Source: Methylotenera sp. G11 (GTDB lineage: Bacteria; Pseudomonadota; Gammaproteobacteria; Burkholderiales; Methylophilaceae). From it: a DNA stretch of 64,000 nt. This document shows, piece after piece, positions 1 through 9,599 of this stretch. Location: positions 1,674,001-1,738,000 of the forward strand of contig NZ_JUHH01000001.1 in the NCBI RefSeq assembly GCF_000799735.1. Direction: 5' to 3'. The translations under genes and the position numbers were made by a program. Below the pieces are notes generated by a model that did no database searches, was not told the DNA's origin, and worked only from the letters and a program-made list of their open reading frames with translations. The stretch's first letter is position 1; each line of letters opens with the position of its first letter.

Positions 1-411
1 GTGTTCGTCGGCACCCTCCCATGTGTCTACGCAAGTGAGCGTTGCATTAGGCAATGCATGCAATATGAAATAACTGGACAGGCCTTCCCAGCTGCCGATC
101 TCAAGAACTTTTACCTGGCTTCTATCTGCGAGGCGATACGCATCAAATACAGAAAACCATTGCGGGGTGTGATGCGTGAACCAGTCAGTAGATAATGCCA
201 AGGCAGTTTTGGCATTGATGAAAGCAGATTGCCTGGGCAGGTAAGGTTTGGTAATGCGGTCATTTTTCAACCGGCCAGCAATATACAACACAATCGTATT
301 AAATGAAGCATAGGTCTTAACCAGATAATGCAGATCCAGGAAAATATTCTTCCCCAGCTTATAACGCCGACCTGGCTTTAATAAATTTCGGATCGATGTC
401 ATAGCTTGCAT
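1..411 (-). CDS. Class I SAM-dependent methyltransferase, N-terminal part (runs off left edge)
   Basis: The minus strand is open from an ATG at 409-411 to the window edge (137 codons, no stop); an in-frame TAG lies just upstream at 424-426. The translation carries a recognisable SAM-binding motif I, VLEIGSWEGLSSYF, near residues 109-122, followed by TCVDTWEG, a typical motif II with the acidic ribose-binding residue. This is the layout of class I methyltransferases in which a glycine-rich loop precedes an acidic strand end. The catalytic C-terminal part is outside the window, so the substrate cannot be inferred. A second in-frame ATG at 402 is an alternative start; neither has a clear ribosome binding site. 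Confidence 0.72.
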   Translation of the reverse strand, partial: MQAMTSIRNLLKPGRRYKLGKNIFLDLHYLVKTYASFNTIVLYIAGRLKNDRITKPYLPRQSAFINAKTALALSTDWFTHHTPQWFSVFDAYRLADRSQVKVLEIGSWEGLSSYFILHALPNATLTCVDTWEGADEH

Positions 412-662
412 GGCTTTAATTGGCTAGCTTATATTACACATGATTGGTCAAGTATAACAACATACACATTTCAACAGTAAGGCCTATATGCAGGCCAGCG
501 TCAGCCAAACCCGGTACAGAATCTAAAGTGTAATGACCAGCTCTTGCATGCGCGATCACAATATAGTGCATGTATTTTTAACACGCACAGCATTAGTGCG
601 CCATGCCTGTAATTAAGCCCATATTCATCGGATACCCATGCTTAATCGGGTGGCATGCCGCT

Positions 663-691
663 TGCTTTTACTTAAAGTAATATTAAAAGCA
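663..691. other. Inverted repeat in the leader of the ATP-grasp operon
   Basis: TGCTTTTA (663-670) and TAAAAGCA (684-691) form a perfect 8-bp inverted repeat around an AT-rich core that itself contains the palindrome ACTTAAAGT. It lies 15 bases before the ATG of the first gene of the Anbu-type operon. It could be an operator or a leader hairpin; there is no T-run, so it is not a rho-independent terminator. The rest of the 412-706 gap between the divergent methyltransferase and this operon shows nothing else I can support. Confidence 0.3.
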
Positions 692-706
692 AAGCGGTGA
701 TCCATC

Positions 707-2185
707 ATGAATAGCCCTACGAGAATCTGTTTTGATGAAATGCATTCCAGCCCTACCGGGGTACGGAAACTCTACGCTAACTACGCAAAATGGCTGCACA
801 GCATGCCGGCTGAGCAGCTGGAAAGCAAACGTAAAGAAGCGGAGCTTTTATTCCGCCGCGTGGGGATCACGTTTAACGTATACGGGGAAGATGCAGGTAC
901 CGAACGGCTGATTCCATTCGACGTGATTCCGCGTTTACTTGCCAATGACGAATGGCAGGTTCTATCCAAAGGTGCGGTACAGCGTGTAAAGGCGCTCAAT
1001 ATGTTCCTGCATGACATTTACCATGACCGGGAAATCGTCAAAGCCGGCATCGTGTCGGAAAACGTCCTGATGCATAGTCAGTATCGTCCGGAAATGTTTG
1101 GCGTGGATGTACCGGGCGGCATTTATGCGCATATTGCCGGCATTGACATCGTGCGTACCGGCGAAAAACAGTTCTACGTACTCGAAGACAACTTGCGCAC
1201 GCCTTCCGGCGTATCGTATATGCTGGAAGACCGCAAAATGATGATGCGGCTGTTTCCCGAGCTATTCCGCCGTTACTCGATCGCACCGGTTGAACATTAC
1301 CCGCATGTATTGAAGAACAATTTGCGTGCAGTCGCCCCGGCAGGCGTAAAAGACCCCACTGTCGTCCTGCTGACGCCGGGCGCATATAACAGCGCTTATT
1401 TCGAGCATGCGTTCCTGGCACAGCAGATGGGGGTGGAACTGGTCGAAGGGCAGGATTTATTCGTGCGCGGCAATGCGGTATACATGCGTACAACCGAAGG
1501 GCCAAAACGCGTTGACGTGATCTATCGCCGCATTGATGATGAATACATAGACCCGCTCGCTTTCAACCCGAACAGCATGCTGGGCGTGCCGGGGCTGTTT
1601 TCCGTTTACCGCAACGGGGGCGTGACGCTTGCCAATGCTGTCGGCACCGGGGTCGCAGATGATAAATCCACATACATCCGTGTGCCGGAAATGATCCGGT
1701 TCTATTTGAATGAAGAGCCGATCCTGTCTAATGTGCCGACGTATGAATTAAGCAAAAAGGATGACCTGGCCTTCGTGCTGGATAAGCTGCCTGAACTGGT
1801 GGTAAAAGAAGTACAGGGCTCCGGCGGCTACGGCATGCTGGTGGGGCCTGCTGCAAGCAAACAGGAAATCGCCGATTTCCGGCTGCGCATACTGGCTGAC
1901 CCGGGCAACTACATCGCACAGCCTACGCTGGCACTCTCCACCTGCCCGACGCTGGTTGATCAGGGAATTGCGCCGCGCCATGTTGACCTGAGGCCATTTG
2001 TGCTGTCAGGTGAAGCCGTGACCCTGGTGCCGGGCGCACTTTGCCGCGTTGCCATGCGCGAAGGCTCGCTGGTCGTCAATTCCTCACAAGGCGGTGGCAC
2101 CAAGGACACCTGGGTGCTGCAGCAAGATTCTGCACTAGCAGCGGCAGAAATCACGCAAGCATTCGATGAGGCCGCCGTATGTTAA
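707..2185 (+). CDS. Circularly permuted ATP-grasp protein (COG2308 family)
   Basis: A 492-residue protein of the circularly permuted ATP-grasp family (DUF404/DUF407 region). It has the family-typical start FDEM, then FRRVGITFNVYG near residue 50, an RTPSGVSYMLEDR block in the middle and the phosphate-binding VKEVQGSGGYGMLVGP segment toward the C-terminus. Family members are predicted peptide or amino-acid ligases that couple ATP hydrolysis to amide-bond formation; no substrate is established. The gene overlaps the next (alpha-E) gene by 7 bases, so the two are translationally coupled. It is the first gene of a five-gene operon that ends with an Anbu peptidase and a membrane protein, which suggests that its product is made for, or removed by, those partners. 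Confidence 0.88.
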   Translation: MNSPTRICFDEMHSSPTGVRKLYANYAKWLHSMPAEQLESKRKEAELLFRRVGITFNVYGEDAGTERLIPFDVIPRLLANDEWQVLSKGAVQRVKALNMFLHDIYHDREIVKAGIVSENVLMHSQYRPEMFGVDVPGGIYAHIAGIDIVRTGEKQFYVLEDNLRTPSGVSYMLEDRKMMMRLFPELFRRYSIAPVEHYPHVLKNNLRAVAPAGVKDPTVVLLTPGAYNSAYFEHAFLAQQMGVELVEGQDLFVRGNAVYMRTTEGPKRVDVIYRRIDDEYIDPLAFNPNSMLGVPGLFSVYRNGGVTLANAVGTGVADDKSTYIRVPEMIRFYLNEEPILSNVPTYELSKKDDLAFVLDKLPELVVKEVQGSGGYGMLVGPAASKQEIADFRLRILADPGNYIAQPTLALSTCPTLVDQGIAPRHVDLRPFVLSGEAVTLVPGALCRVAMREGSLVVNSSQGGGTKDTWVLQQDSALAAAEITQAFDEAAVC

Positions 2186-3126
2186 GCAGAACCGCAAATC
2201 ATTTATTCTGGATGGCACGTTATATCGAGCGTGCGGAAAACATGGCCCGTATCCTGGACGTCACTGCGAATATGGCTTTAGTGCCTAACGCAGCGCTGAG
2301 CGAAGCCGCTTTATGGCAGCCGGCACTGGAAATATCCGGCAATGCGGAAACATTCAACCAGCGCTTCAGCGATTACACCGCAGGCAATGTGATCCATTAC
2401 CTGGCGATGGACCCGGAAAACCCGTCCAGCATTTATTCCGCTTTATACAGCGCTCGTGAGAACGCCCGCGCCGTGCGTGTGGCAATGACCTCTGAAACCT
2501 GGGAGAACATCAACGCACTCTGGCTCGAATTCAGCCAGTTTGATGGCAAAGACCTGGCGGAAGAAGGCCTGCGCGAGTTTTGCGACTGGGTAAAAGCGCG
2601 TTCACATCTTTTCCGTGGCGTCAGTTTCGGTACCATGCTGCGCGATGATGCCTTCCAGTTCCTGCGCCTGGGCACGTTCATCGAACGCGCCGACAATACG
2701 GCACGTTTGCTGGATGTGAAATACCACTTGCTACTGCCTATGGAAGAAGAAGTCGGCGGCGGTGTGGATTACTACGAGTGGAGCGCCGTATTACGTTCAG
2801 TATCTGCATTCCAGGCATACCAGAAAGTGTATAACGACACGATACAGCCCTGGCGCGTGGCCGAACTGCTGGTGCTGCGCAAGGATATGCCGCGTTCGCT
2901 GCATGCCTGCTTCACTGAAATCACATCCATACTGGACAACCTGACCACAGGCCGCCATATTGAATGCAGAAGGATTGCGGGAGAGATTAACGCAAGCTTG
3001 CAGTATGGCCGCATCGACCATATTTTCCAGAATGGCCTGCATGAGTTCCTGACCGAGTTTATTGACCGCAACCATCAGCTAGGTGCCGAGATCCAGGGCA
3101 GCTTCCTGAATGTGCATGCGGCCTGA
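2179..3126 (+). CDS. Alpha-E domain protein (COG2307 family)
   Basis: A 315-residue, mostly helical protein starting MLSRTANHLFWMARYIERAENMAR in outline, the hallmark beginning of alpha-E proteins (DUF403). A second conserved block, FLRLGTFIERADNTARLLD, lies near residue 160-180. The repeated ER-A-N/M-AR-LD pattern is the family signature. These proteins almost always sit beside the permuted ATP-grasp gene and a transglutaminase, as here; sometimes all are fused. The biochemical role is unknown; a scaffold or catalytic partner of the ligase is usually assumed. The start at 2179 lies inside the previous gene (7-base overlap), and 36 bases separate it from the transglutaminase gene. Confidence 0.88.
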   Translation: MLSRTANHLFWMARYIERAENMARILDVTANMALVPNAALSEAALWQPALEISGNAETFNQRFSDYTAGNVIHYLAMDPENPSSIYSALYSARENARAVRVAMTSETWENINALWLEFSQFDGKDLAEEGLREFCDWVKARSHLFRGVSFGTMLRDDAFQFLRLGTFIERADNTARLLDVKYHLLLPMEEEVGGGVDYYEWSAVLRSVSAFQAYQKVYNDTIQPWRVAELLVLRKDMPRSLHACFTEITSILDNLTTGRHIECRRIAGEINASLQYGRIDHIFQNGLHEFLTEFIDRNHQLGAEIQGSFLNVHAA

Positions 3127-3162
3127 ACAACCGAGACAATTGATAAGGAATCGCCACACCAT

Positions 3163-3996
3163 ATGCAATTCAGCATACTCCATAGCACCGAATATCATTA
3201 CAGCGAACCGCTGCACTACAGCATCCAGCAACTGCGCCTGACGCCGCAGGATGGGTTTGGCCAGCGCGTCATGAACTGGTCCATTTCCGTCAACGGCCAA
3301 CTCAGCCAGCATCATGACACTTACGGCAACCTGGTACACACCATGGTGCTGGACAGCAACCATCATGAAATCAGGCTGGTCGCAAAAGGCGATGTCGAAA
3401 CCGGCCTCACCATCACAGCGAATCAGGAAAAACTGCCGCTGGCGATTTACCTGCGCAGCACCGCACTGACCGCTGCGGACGCAGGGATCAGGGCATTCTC
3501 GGAGCCATTCGGCAAGCTGAAAACGATCCCTGACCTGGAGAGATTAAGCGCATCCATCATTGACCAGGTGCCCTACATGAAGGGCGGCACAGGCGTCTAC
3601 ACCACTGCGGCGCAGGCTTTTGCCGCAAGAACCGGCGTCTGCCAGGACCATGCGCATATTTTCATCGCATGCTGCCGCAGCCTGGGGCTGCCTGCACGCT
3701 ATGTGAGCGGCTACCTGTTTACCGATGACGGCCATCTATCGGAGAGCCACGCCTGGGTAGATGCCTGGCTCAGCGATACTGGCTGGGTCAGCGTGGATGT
3801 TTCCAACCGCTGCCTGGCGAATAGCGCTTATGTCAGGCTGGCAACTGGCCTGGATTACCACGACGCCTGCCCGGTGAGCGGCGTGCGTGTCGGCGGCGGC
3901 ATGGAAACCATGCAGGCAGGCGTCAATGTCTGGCAGCTTGGCAGCCAGGAAAATAACCTTCTATTGAAAAAACAGATTGCCCAGATTCAGCAATAA
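3163..3996 (+). CDS. Transglutaminase-like cysteine peptidase (COG1305 family)
   Basis: A 277-residue protein with an N-terminal beta-rich domain (residues 1-110) and a transglutaminase core. The catalytic triad is visible: Cys160 in TGVCQDHAH, His196 in ESHAWVDAW and Asp212 in VSVDVSN. In bacteria such enzymes usually act as peptidases or amidases rather than cross-linkers. No signal peptide is visible, so it is probably cytoplasmic. It is the third gene of the operon with permuted ATP-grasp, alpha-E and Anbu, a recurrent combination proposed to build and trim a peptide. The start has AAGGA upstream at about 12 bases. Confidence 0.88.
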   Translation: MQFSILHSTEYHYSEPLHYSIQQLRLTPQDGFGQRVMNWSISVNGQLSQHHDTYGNLVHTMVLDSNHHEIRLVAKGDVETGLTITANQEKLPLAIYLRSTALTAADAGIRAFSEPFGKLKTIPDLERLSASIIDQVPYMKGGTGVYTTAAQAFAARTGVCQDHAHIFIACCRSLGLPARYVSGYLFTDDGHLSESHAWVDAWLSDTGWVSVDVSNRCLANSAYVRLATGLDYHDACPVSGVRVGGGMETMQAGVNVWQLGSQENNLLLKKQIAQIQQ

Positions 3997-4028
3997 ACAG
4001 AATCCAATAAACATAAAGCAGGAAACCT

Positions 4029-4772
4029 ATGACATATTGCGTTGCCATTTTAGTTGATCAAGGCCTGGTACTGGCTTCCGACACCCGCACTAACGCCGGT
4101 GTGGACCAGGTAGCCATTTTTCCGAAAATGCATCATTTTGAGGTGCGCGGCGAACGCATGGTCACCCTGCTGACCGCCGGAAACCTGGCGATCACGCAGC
4201 TGGTGGTCAACCGGCTACGCGAGGCGATCAAGCGCGATGACGGCGCCCACCTCAACAATGTGGAAAGCCTGTTCGATGCGGCAAGCCTGGTGGGGGATGA
4301 AGTCCGTTTCGCTTTTGAGCGTGATGCGGAACACCTTAAGAACCACAATGCCGATTTTCATGCCAGCATCATCGTGGCCGGACAGATAAAAAACGAAAGA
4401 CCCAGGCTGTTCAATGTTTACAGTGCGGGCAATTTTATTGAGTCCAGCACTGAAACCCCTTATTTCCAGATTGGGGAAACCAAATACGGAAAACCGATTA
4501 TCGACCGCGTGATCAAACAAAATACCGACATGATGGAAGCGGTGAAATGCGTGCTGATCTCTTTTGACTCCACGATACGCAGCAACATTTCCGTTGCACC
4601 GCCGATTGACCTGATGCTGTATCGCAAAGACAGCCTGCATGGCGACTCCCATCAGCGCATCGGCGAAAATGACGCCTACTATGCGCTGATACGCAAAGGC
4701 TGGTCAGAAGGCCTTAATACGGTATTCCGGCAGTTGCCCGCTCCTGACTGGCACGAGGCCAGCTGCACATGA
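4029..4772 (+). CDS. Anbu-type proteasome homologue (COG3484 Ntn-hydrolase)
   Basis: A 247-residue N-terminal-nucleophile hydrolase. After removal of the initiator Met the chain starts with Thr1, and Asp17 (in ASDTRTNAG) and Lys32 (in FPKMHHFE) fall at or next to the positions of the proteasome beta-subunit catalytic set; TAGNLA supplies the Gly loop. This fits Anbu, the ancestral-beta-subunit-like peptidase, rather than HslV, which has a different neighbourhood (HslU) and sequence. Anbu proteins form helical or ring-like assemblies; no ATPase partner is encoded next door. The stop overlaps the start of the DUF2721 gene (ATGA). Conserved linkage with ATP-grasp, alpha-E and transglutaminase is established for this family; the physiological substrate is unknown. 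Confidence 0.88.
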   Translation: MTYCVAILVDQGLVLASDTRTNAGVDQVAIFPKMHHFEVRGERMVTLLTAGNLAITQLVVNRLREAIKRDDGAHLNNVESLFDAASLVGDEVRFAFERDAEHLKNHNADFHASIIVAGQIKNERPRLFNVYSAGNFIESSTETPYFQIGETKYGKPIIDRVIKQNTDMMEAVKCVLISFDSTIRSNISVAPPIDLMLYRKDSLHGDSHQRIGENDAYYALIRKGWSEGLNTVFRQLPAPDWHEASCT

Positions 4773-5215
4773 TGCTGGATCCCGCCACCGATATTCACGA
4801 TGTTTCAATCGCGATCCGCGATGCCGTTACCCCGGTATTCCTGCTGACTGGCATCGGTTCGATACTGGGCGTGCTGGTCAATCGCCTGGGGCGCTCGATT
4901 GACCGTGCAAGGGCCATCGGTGCCATGAATGATGAGCAGTTCTCCAGGTGCGCTGACGAGCTGGATATTATCGTCAGAAGAACCAGGTGGATGCGCTGGT
5001 CGGTGGGATTATTCATCTTTGCCGGCTTATGTGTGGCCATATCGATTGCTTCAGTTTTTATCAGTGTGGAACTACGGGCGAACCTGACGCATTTTGTGCT
5101 GATCACCTTCATTGCCGCCATGCTTTCATTAACGATAGGCTTACTGTGCTTTTTGCGGGAGATCATCCTCGCTTCCAAAGAAAAAATCTCCTGCGACCGC
5201 AAGCCATTGCCATGA
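4769..5215 (+). CDS. DUF2721 family membrane protein
   Basis: A 148-residue protein with three predicted membrane segments: VFLLTGIGSILGVLVNRL near residues 23-40, WSVGLFIFAGLCVAISIA near 76-93 and FVLITFIAAMLSLTIGLL near 110-127. The loop after the first segment, NRLGRSIDRARAI, is the conserved DUF2721 signature. It begins with ATGATG, overlapping the Anbu stop by 4 bases, which argues strongly for co-translation with the peptidase. Function is unknown; it could anchor or localise the Anbu module to the membrane, which is inference only. Last gene of the operon. Confidence 0.82.
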   Translation: MMLDPATDIHDVSIAIRDAVTPVFLLTGIGSILGVLVNRLGRSIDRARAIGAMNDEQFSRCADELDIIVRRTRWMRWSVGLFIFAGLCVAISIASVFISVELRANLTHFVLITFIAAMLSLTIGLLCFLREIILASKEKISCDRKPLP

Positions 5216-5277
5216 CACCATAACGGCCGCCACAGCTTAATTCGCCTAGCCGCAAACTGCCGCTAGACGATGCATGG

Positions 5278-5916
5278 TTATAATAAATCGTGCAGCTTGA
5301 ATCCTGATTCCTGAGACAGGGGTTCGGTTTCCCTGATGGACTGTGACAGGTACTGATCCGCCTTGACCGGCCCTGCACTCTGGCACATGGCGACATACAC
5401 CAGGTTAATCAGCTGCCGCAGCACCTCAAGCTCATAGGTACCCTCCAGGTCGGACGTATGCAATGAGAGCCACTCCCGAATATACATCAGGCGCATCTTG
5501 TCTGTTTTCACCTCATGCAGGTGATCTATCAGGAATTTCCTCAGCTGCTCCTCATCACGCTTGTTAAACTTGAGGAACATCTGCTGCAGCAGCATCGTGA
5601 ATACTTTTGTCGTATGGTCCTGGGCCTGCCTGATTTCCGGCTGGAATACATTATTGGCATTCAACTCGACAAACGGATCCGGCAGCAGCTCATCCGACGC
5701 CAGATCCATCGCCATAAAAATTGCCCCGAGTATCTTGGGTCGGTCGAGCTTAAGCTGTGCTGTATTGCAGCAGCGCGCCACAAAAACGCTCAGGGCGAAT
5801 TTCTGCTTATGCGAATACTCGGCCTGCCAAAGGTTGATTGCATTCAACAAAGCCTCATCATCAAAATATGGGCGCATCCCCGTGTAGATGGCGCGCCGTC
5901 TTAACGTCAATTCCAT
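5278..5916 (-). CDS. Unknown soluble helical protein downstream of amtB
   Basis: A 212-residue protein that I do not recognise. It has no signal peptide and no membrane segment, and reads as largely alpha-helical, with a central charged stretch (KFNKRDEEQLRKFL) and acidic N- and C-terminal ends. It follows amtB on the same strand with a gap of 34 bases, so the two are probably co-transcribed. That position is normally upstream of amtB for glnK, but this protein has none of the PII features (no T-loop, wrong length), so it is not a PII protein. The start ATG at 5916 is supported by the open frame only. Confidence 0.65.
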   Translation of the reverse strand: MELTLRRRAIYTGMRPYFDDEALLNAINLWQAEYSHKQKFALSVFVARCCNTAQLKLDRPKILGAIFMAMDLASDELLPDPFVELNANNVFQPEIRQAQDHTTKVFTMLLQQMFLKFNKRDEEQLRKFLIDHLHEVKTDKMRLMYIREWLSLHTSDLEGTYELEVLRQLINLVYVAMCQSAGPVKADQYLSQSIRETEPLSQESGFKLHDLL

Positions 5917-5950
5917 AGTGTTGCCCGCTCCATATCTTTAATCCCATGCA

Positions 5951-7267
5951 TCAGATCTTGCTCAGGCCTTTAAGGCTTTCGCTGCTGTATACAACATCCT
6001 TGCCGAACTCAGGGTAGCCGATCTCGCCATGCTCGGTAATATCCAGGCCACGCTGCTCATGCATGGTGCTTACACGCAGGCCAAATACCCGTGAGATTGA
6101 AAAATACATGAGCAGTGCACTAAAGAACACCCATGCGAATGCTGCACCAATACCGGCCAGCTGCACCAGAATCTGATGCGTGTCATACATATTTCCGGTC
6201 AGGAACAGCCCTGCGGCCAAAGTGCCCCACACACCGCAAATGCCGTGTACAGACACCGCGCCAACTACATCATCCAGACGCATTTTCTCCAGCCATATCG
6301 TACCCATCACGCTCAACCCACCGCCGATTGCGCCGGTTAATATCGCATAAGGCACCTGCATGCTAGCGCAGCCTGCGGTGATCGCGACCAACCCGGCAAT
6401 GCTGCCGTTTACCGTACCGGTAAGCAGCGCAGGCTGACGGGTGATGAAACAGACCAGCAGTGCGCCAACAGCCCCGGCTGCACCAGCCATGTGCGTATTC
6501 AACAGAATATGGCCGAGATCGGTGCCGGCAGCCAGGGTACTGCCGCCATTAAAGCCAAACCAGCCGAACCATAACAGGAACCCGCCTATGGCAATGAAAC
6601 TCAGGTTATGGCCAGGCACCTGGCGCGCCTCACCTTTTTCGCCGAACCTTCCCAGCCTTGGCCCCAGCAAGATAACGGCTGCCAATGCACACCAGCCGCC
6701 AACGGAATGCACCACGGTAGAGCCGGCAAAATCAATAAAGCCCATTTGCTTTAACCAGCCGTGCTCGTTCCACGCCCAGCTGCCGAAAACAGGATAGATA
6801 ATCGCCGTGATACCGCAGGTGCCGATCAGGTAGGCAATATAGTTGGTGCGCTCCGCCATGGCGCCGCTCACTATGGTAGCGGCAGTGGCTGCGAACATGA
6901 TCTGGAAGAAAATCAGCGTGTAATCCCAATGGGGAGCTGAAGACAGCCCGAACAGGCTGGTGCCGTAAAATCCACTGGGATTATCGCCGAACATCAGCCC
7001 ATAGCCCATCAGCCAGAACAGCAGCGTACCTACACATAAATCGATATAGTTTTTCATCATGACATTCACTGCATTCTTGGCCCGCACCATGCCGGTTTCC
7101 AGCATGGCAAACCCGGCCTGCATCAAGAACACCATGGCACCGGCAATCACCACCCACAGCGTATTCACCAGCTGCGCCTGTATCTCATCAATGGCCATCA
7201 CAGTAGCGGGAGACAGAAAAACGATGCCTGCAAGTATCAACAAGAAGGGTTTGGCAATTTTCAGCAT
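5951..7267 (-). CDS. amtB: Ammonium transporter Amt/AmtB
   Basis: A 438-residue Amt family ammonium channel. Residues 1-25 form a cleavable signal peptide ending ATVMA, and about eleven membrane helices follow. The paired pore histidines are present: His187 in TVVHSVGG and His341 in VSVHGICGVWG. The conserved Asp179 (GFIDFAGS), equivalent to E. coli Asp160, is also present. It moves ammonium or ammonia into the cytoplasm for assimilation. The start has AAAGG 5 bases upstream. There is no adjacent glnK; the unknown 212-residue gene follows instead. I looked for a sigma-54 promoter in the 218-bp upstream gap and found only poorly spaced near-matches. Confidence 0.95.
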   Translation of the reverse strand: MLKIAKPFLLILAGIVFLSPATVMAIDEIQAQLVNTLWVVIAGAMVFLMQAGFAMLETGMVRAKNAVNVMMKNYIDLCVGTLLFWLMGYGLMFGDNPSGFYGTSLFGLSSAPHWDYTLIFFQIMFAATAATIVSGAMAERTNYIAYLIGTCGITAIIYPVFGSWAWNEHGWLKQMGFIDFAGSTVVHSVGGWCALAAVILLGPRLGRFGEKGEARQVPGHNLSFIAIGGFLLWFGWFGFNGGSTLAAGTDLGHILLNTHMAGAAGAVGALLVCFITRQPALLTGTVNGSIAGLVAITAGCASMQVPYAILTGAIGGGLSVMGTIWLEKMRLDDVVGAVSVHGICGVWGTLAAGLFLTGNMYDTHQILVQLAGIGAAFAWVFFSALLMYFSISRVFGLRVSTMHEQRGLDITEHGEIGYPEFGKDVVYSSESLKGLSKI

Positions 7268-7485
7268 ATAGGCCTTTGCATATTGTGATTAATTTACATA
7301 GTGCCAAGCATGATCTATGCCATTCACAAGTGTCGGTGCCCATAAGATGGGTGCGTGTTGAGATTGCCTGTCCATCACGTGCCAAACTATACTGATCAAT
7401 ATCATGGGTTGCCGCGGCATCCCGCTCATTTTGGTGAAGCTCGCCAGTAGTCAAGACAAGGGCTCTCAAGAAAAATAAGACTCTG

Positions 7486-9522
7486 ATGAAAAATACGATT
7501 AAAAGAATTTTCATGCCAAGGTTGCCGGTGCCTGCCATAAGCAGGCCTGCGCTGGTGCTGCTGTTATTCGCGGCATACTTCATACTGGGTTTGGTGATCC
7601 ATTCAGACTATGGCGTGTCATGGGATGAGCCGGTTTCCAGGACGAACGGCATGGTCAACCTCAAATATATCGTCGAAAAAGTCGCCCCTTCCCTCATCAC
7701 GGGCGATAGCGCAAAAAATATCCCAGAACTGCACAGCTGGCAGGATAAAGACTACGGTGTCGCTTTTGAAGTACCGGTAGCTGCGCTTGAGCTGCTTTTG
7801 AAACTGAAGGACTCTGAAGATATTTATATTTTCAGGCATCTGGCTACATTCCTGGCCGCGTTTATTGGCGCGGTGGCGGTTTATGCAAGCGCACGGCATC
7901 TGTACAAGGATTACCGGTTCGGCCTGCTGGCAGTAGGCATGCTGGTATTGTCGCCAAGGATCTTCGCGGAATCGTTCTACAACTCGAAAGATATTGTATT
8001 CATGGCCTCGATAGCGGTCGCCATTTATACCATGATCATTTTCTTGTCCAGGCCAGGCTTCTCCAGCGCGGTCATGCATGGCTTCTTCTGCGCTTTTGCG
8101 ATCGATGTGAGAATCATGGGCGTGATGATGGTGTTATGTACCATAGGCCTGTTGGTGATCCGGGTGCTCAGGCGTGAAACGGCCACCGGCACCGGCTTCC
8201 GGTGTGCGGCAGCATTTGCAGGCGCCTGCTGCGCTTTTACTGTTCTCATGTTTCCTTTTCTTTGGGATGACCTGGCCGGGAATTTCCTGCTCGCTTTCAG
8301 CAATATGGCCAAGTTCCGTTGGGATGGCCTGGTTCTGTATATGGGGGAAATCCATCAAGCAAGCAAGCTGCCGTGGCATTACATCCCGGTGTGGATCCTA
8401 ATAACGACACCGCCTTTGTTCACGGCGCTGATGGGGGTTGGCGCATTCAGCACCATCAGGCAGGCCTGGTCTAACAAACTCGGCCTCTGGTCAAATGAAA
8501 GGGAAATGTTCGACCTGGTAAACCTTGCATTACTGATGATACCGATAGCCGCGGTCATTGCCTTATCTTCAGTACTCTATGATGGCTGGAGGCAGATGTA
8601 TTTCGTCTACCCGGCCTTCATACTGATTGCGACAAAAGGCGCCGTGACCATATTCGGCCTATTCAAGGAAAACCGGAAAATACAAAACTTGCTCTGGGCA
8701 GTGCTGTTGTTATGTGGCGCTTATAATGGCTACTGGATGTGGGCATCCCACCCCTTGCAGAATGTTTATTTCAACTTTCTGGCCGGGAGCGACTGGAAAA
8801 ACAAGTTTGAACTGGATTACTGGGGGCTTGCCAATAGAGAAGCGCTGCAATTCATCCTCGACAACGACAACAGCCCAGTCATTACGATAAGCGCAGACAG
8901 CCAGACCCCGCTGGAAACCACATTACTGATCCTGAACCGCAAAGACAGGAACCGTGTCGCGATCCTGCCTGCCGAGGCTACGCCGTCATACCGGCTCACC
9001 AATTACCGGCAATCCAGGAGCATGGGGCTCACAACGCCCCCTGAAAACCACACGCTTTTCTACCGCAAGCAGGTCGACGGAGAAACCATCCTGTCAGTCT
9101 ACAAGATCAATGCCCCGCAAAAGGCCGCCAGGGTCACTAGAACTGACCGCGCATACAGCGCTGACGAAATCCGTGGAATCAGTTATCGCTATGACGGCAG
9201 GAGCGTACGCGACGGAAAGTCGATTGTAGACTTCAAAATCAATCATCATGGCCTGCTGCCAATATCAGCGTTATCAGACGTGGGCAAGCCGATACACATT
9301 GCATGGCGCTTTCTGGATGCTTCGGGCAAACCGGTATCGGAATGGAATAAACAAAAAGGCCTGCCGGCGGATATTCCGGCAAATGGTGAGCTGACGGTAG
9401 AGATAGCCATCAACCCCAAGAACGAAATCAGGGGTGGCACACTCCAAATCTCCATGGAGCAGGAGTCTGCTTTCTGGGCGCATGATATTGGCGTTCAGCC
9501 GCTTGAGATTCCGTGGAAGTAG
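7486..9522 (+). CDS. GT-C type membrane glycosyltransferase (PMT/ArnT-like)
   Basis: A 678-residue membrane protein with about ten to twelve hydrophobic segments spread over residues 18-420, then a roughly 250-residue hydrophilic C-terminal part that looks beta-rich. An acidic pair, SWDEP near residue 46, lies in the first outer loop, where GT-C enzymes (protein-mannosyltransferase and ArnT families) keep their catalytic Asp or Glu. [11 protein letters not shown] follows later. Such enzymes transfer sugar from a polyprenyl-phosphate donor on the periplasmic side. Acceptor and sugar cannot be read from sequence. It is followed by two plus-strand genes, the last another possible glycosyltransferase, so a small glycan cluster is possible. 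Confidence 0.7.
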   Translation: MKNTIKRIFMPRLPVPAISRPALVLLLFAAYFILGLVIHSDYGVSWDEPVSRTNGMVNLKYIVEKVAPSLITGDSAKNIPELHSWQDKDYGVAFEVPVAALELLLKLKDSEDIYIFRHLATFLAAFIGAVAVYASARHLYKDYRFGLLAVGMLVLSPRIFAESFYNSKDIVFMASIAVAIYTMIIFLSRPGFSSAVMHGFFCAFAIDVRIMGVMMVLCTIGLLVIRVLRRETATGTGFRCAAAFAGACCAFTVLMFPFLWDDLAGNFLLAFSNMAKFRWDGLVLYMGEIHQASKLPWHYIPVWILITTPPLFTALMGVGAFSTIRQAWSNKLGLWSNEREMFDLVNLALLMIPIAAVIALSSVLYDGWRQMYFVYPAFILIATKGAVTIFGLFKENRKIQNLLWAVLLLCGAYNGYWMWASHPLQNVYFNFLAGSDWKNKFELDYWGLANREALQFILDNDNSPVITISADSQTPLETTLLILNRKDRNRVAILPAEATPSYRLTNYRQSRSMGLTTPPENHTLFYRKQVDGETILSVYKINAPQKAARVTRTDRAYSADEIRGISYRYDGRSVRDGKSIVDFKINHHGLLPISALSDVGKPIHIAWRFLDASGKPVSEWNKQKGLPADIPANGELTVEIAINPKNEIRGGTLQISMEQESAFWAHDIGVQPLEIPWK

Positions 9523-9599
9523 ATTTTACAAATACGCGTTACAATTGTGGTTATGCCAGAGCGTTGCAACCGGTCTGGAACAGACTGAAGACTACACAA

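Noticed and set aside
1-195. Plus-strand frame of 64 codons at the left edge
   Set aside because: It is the antisense of the methyltransferase N-terminal part, which has clear SAM-binding motifs on the minus strand.
7268-7485. Sigma-54 promoter for amtB
   Set aside because: Only partial -24/-12 elements were found, with wrong spacing (off by one base or missing TTGC).
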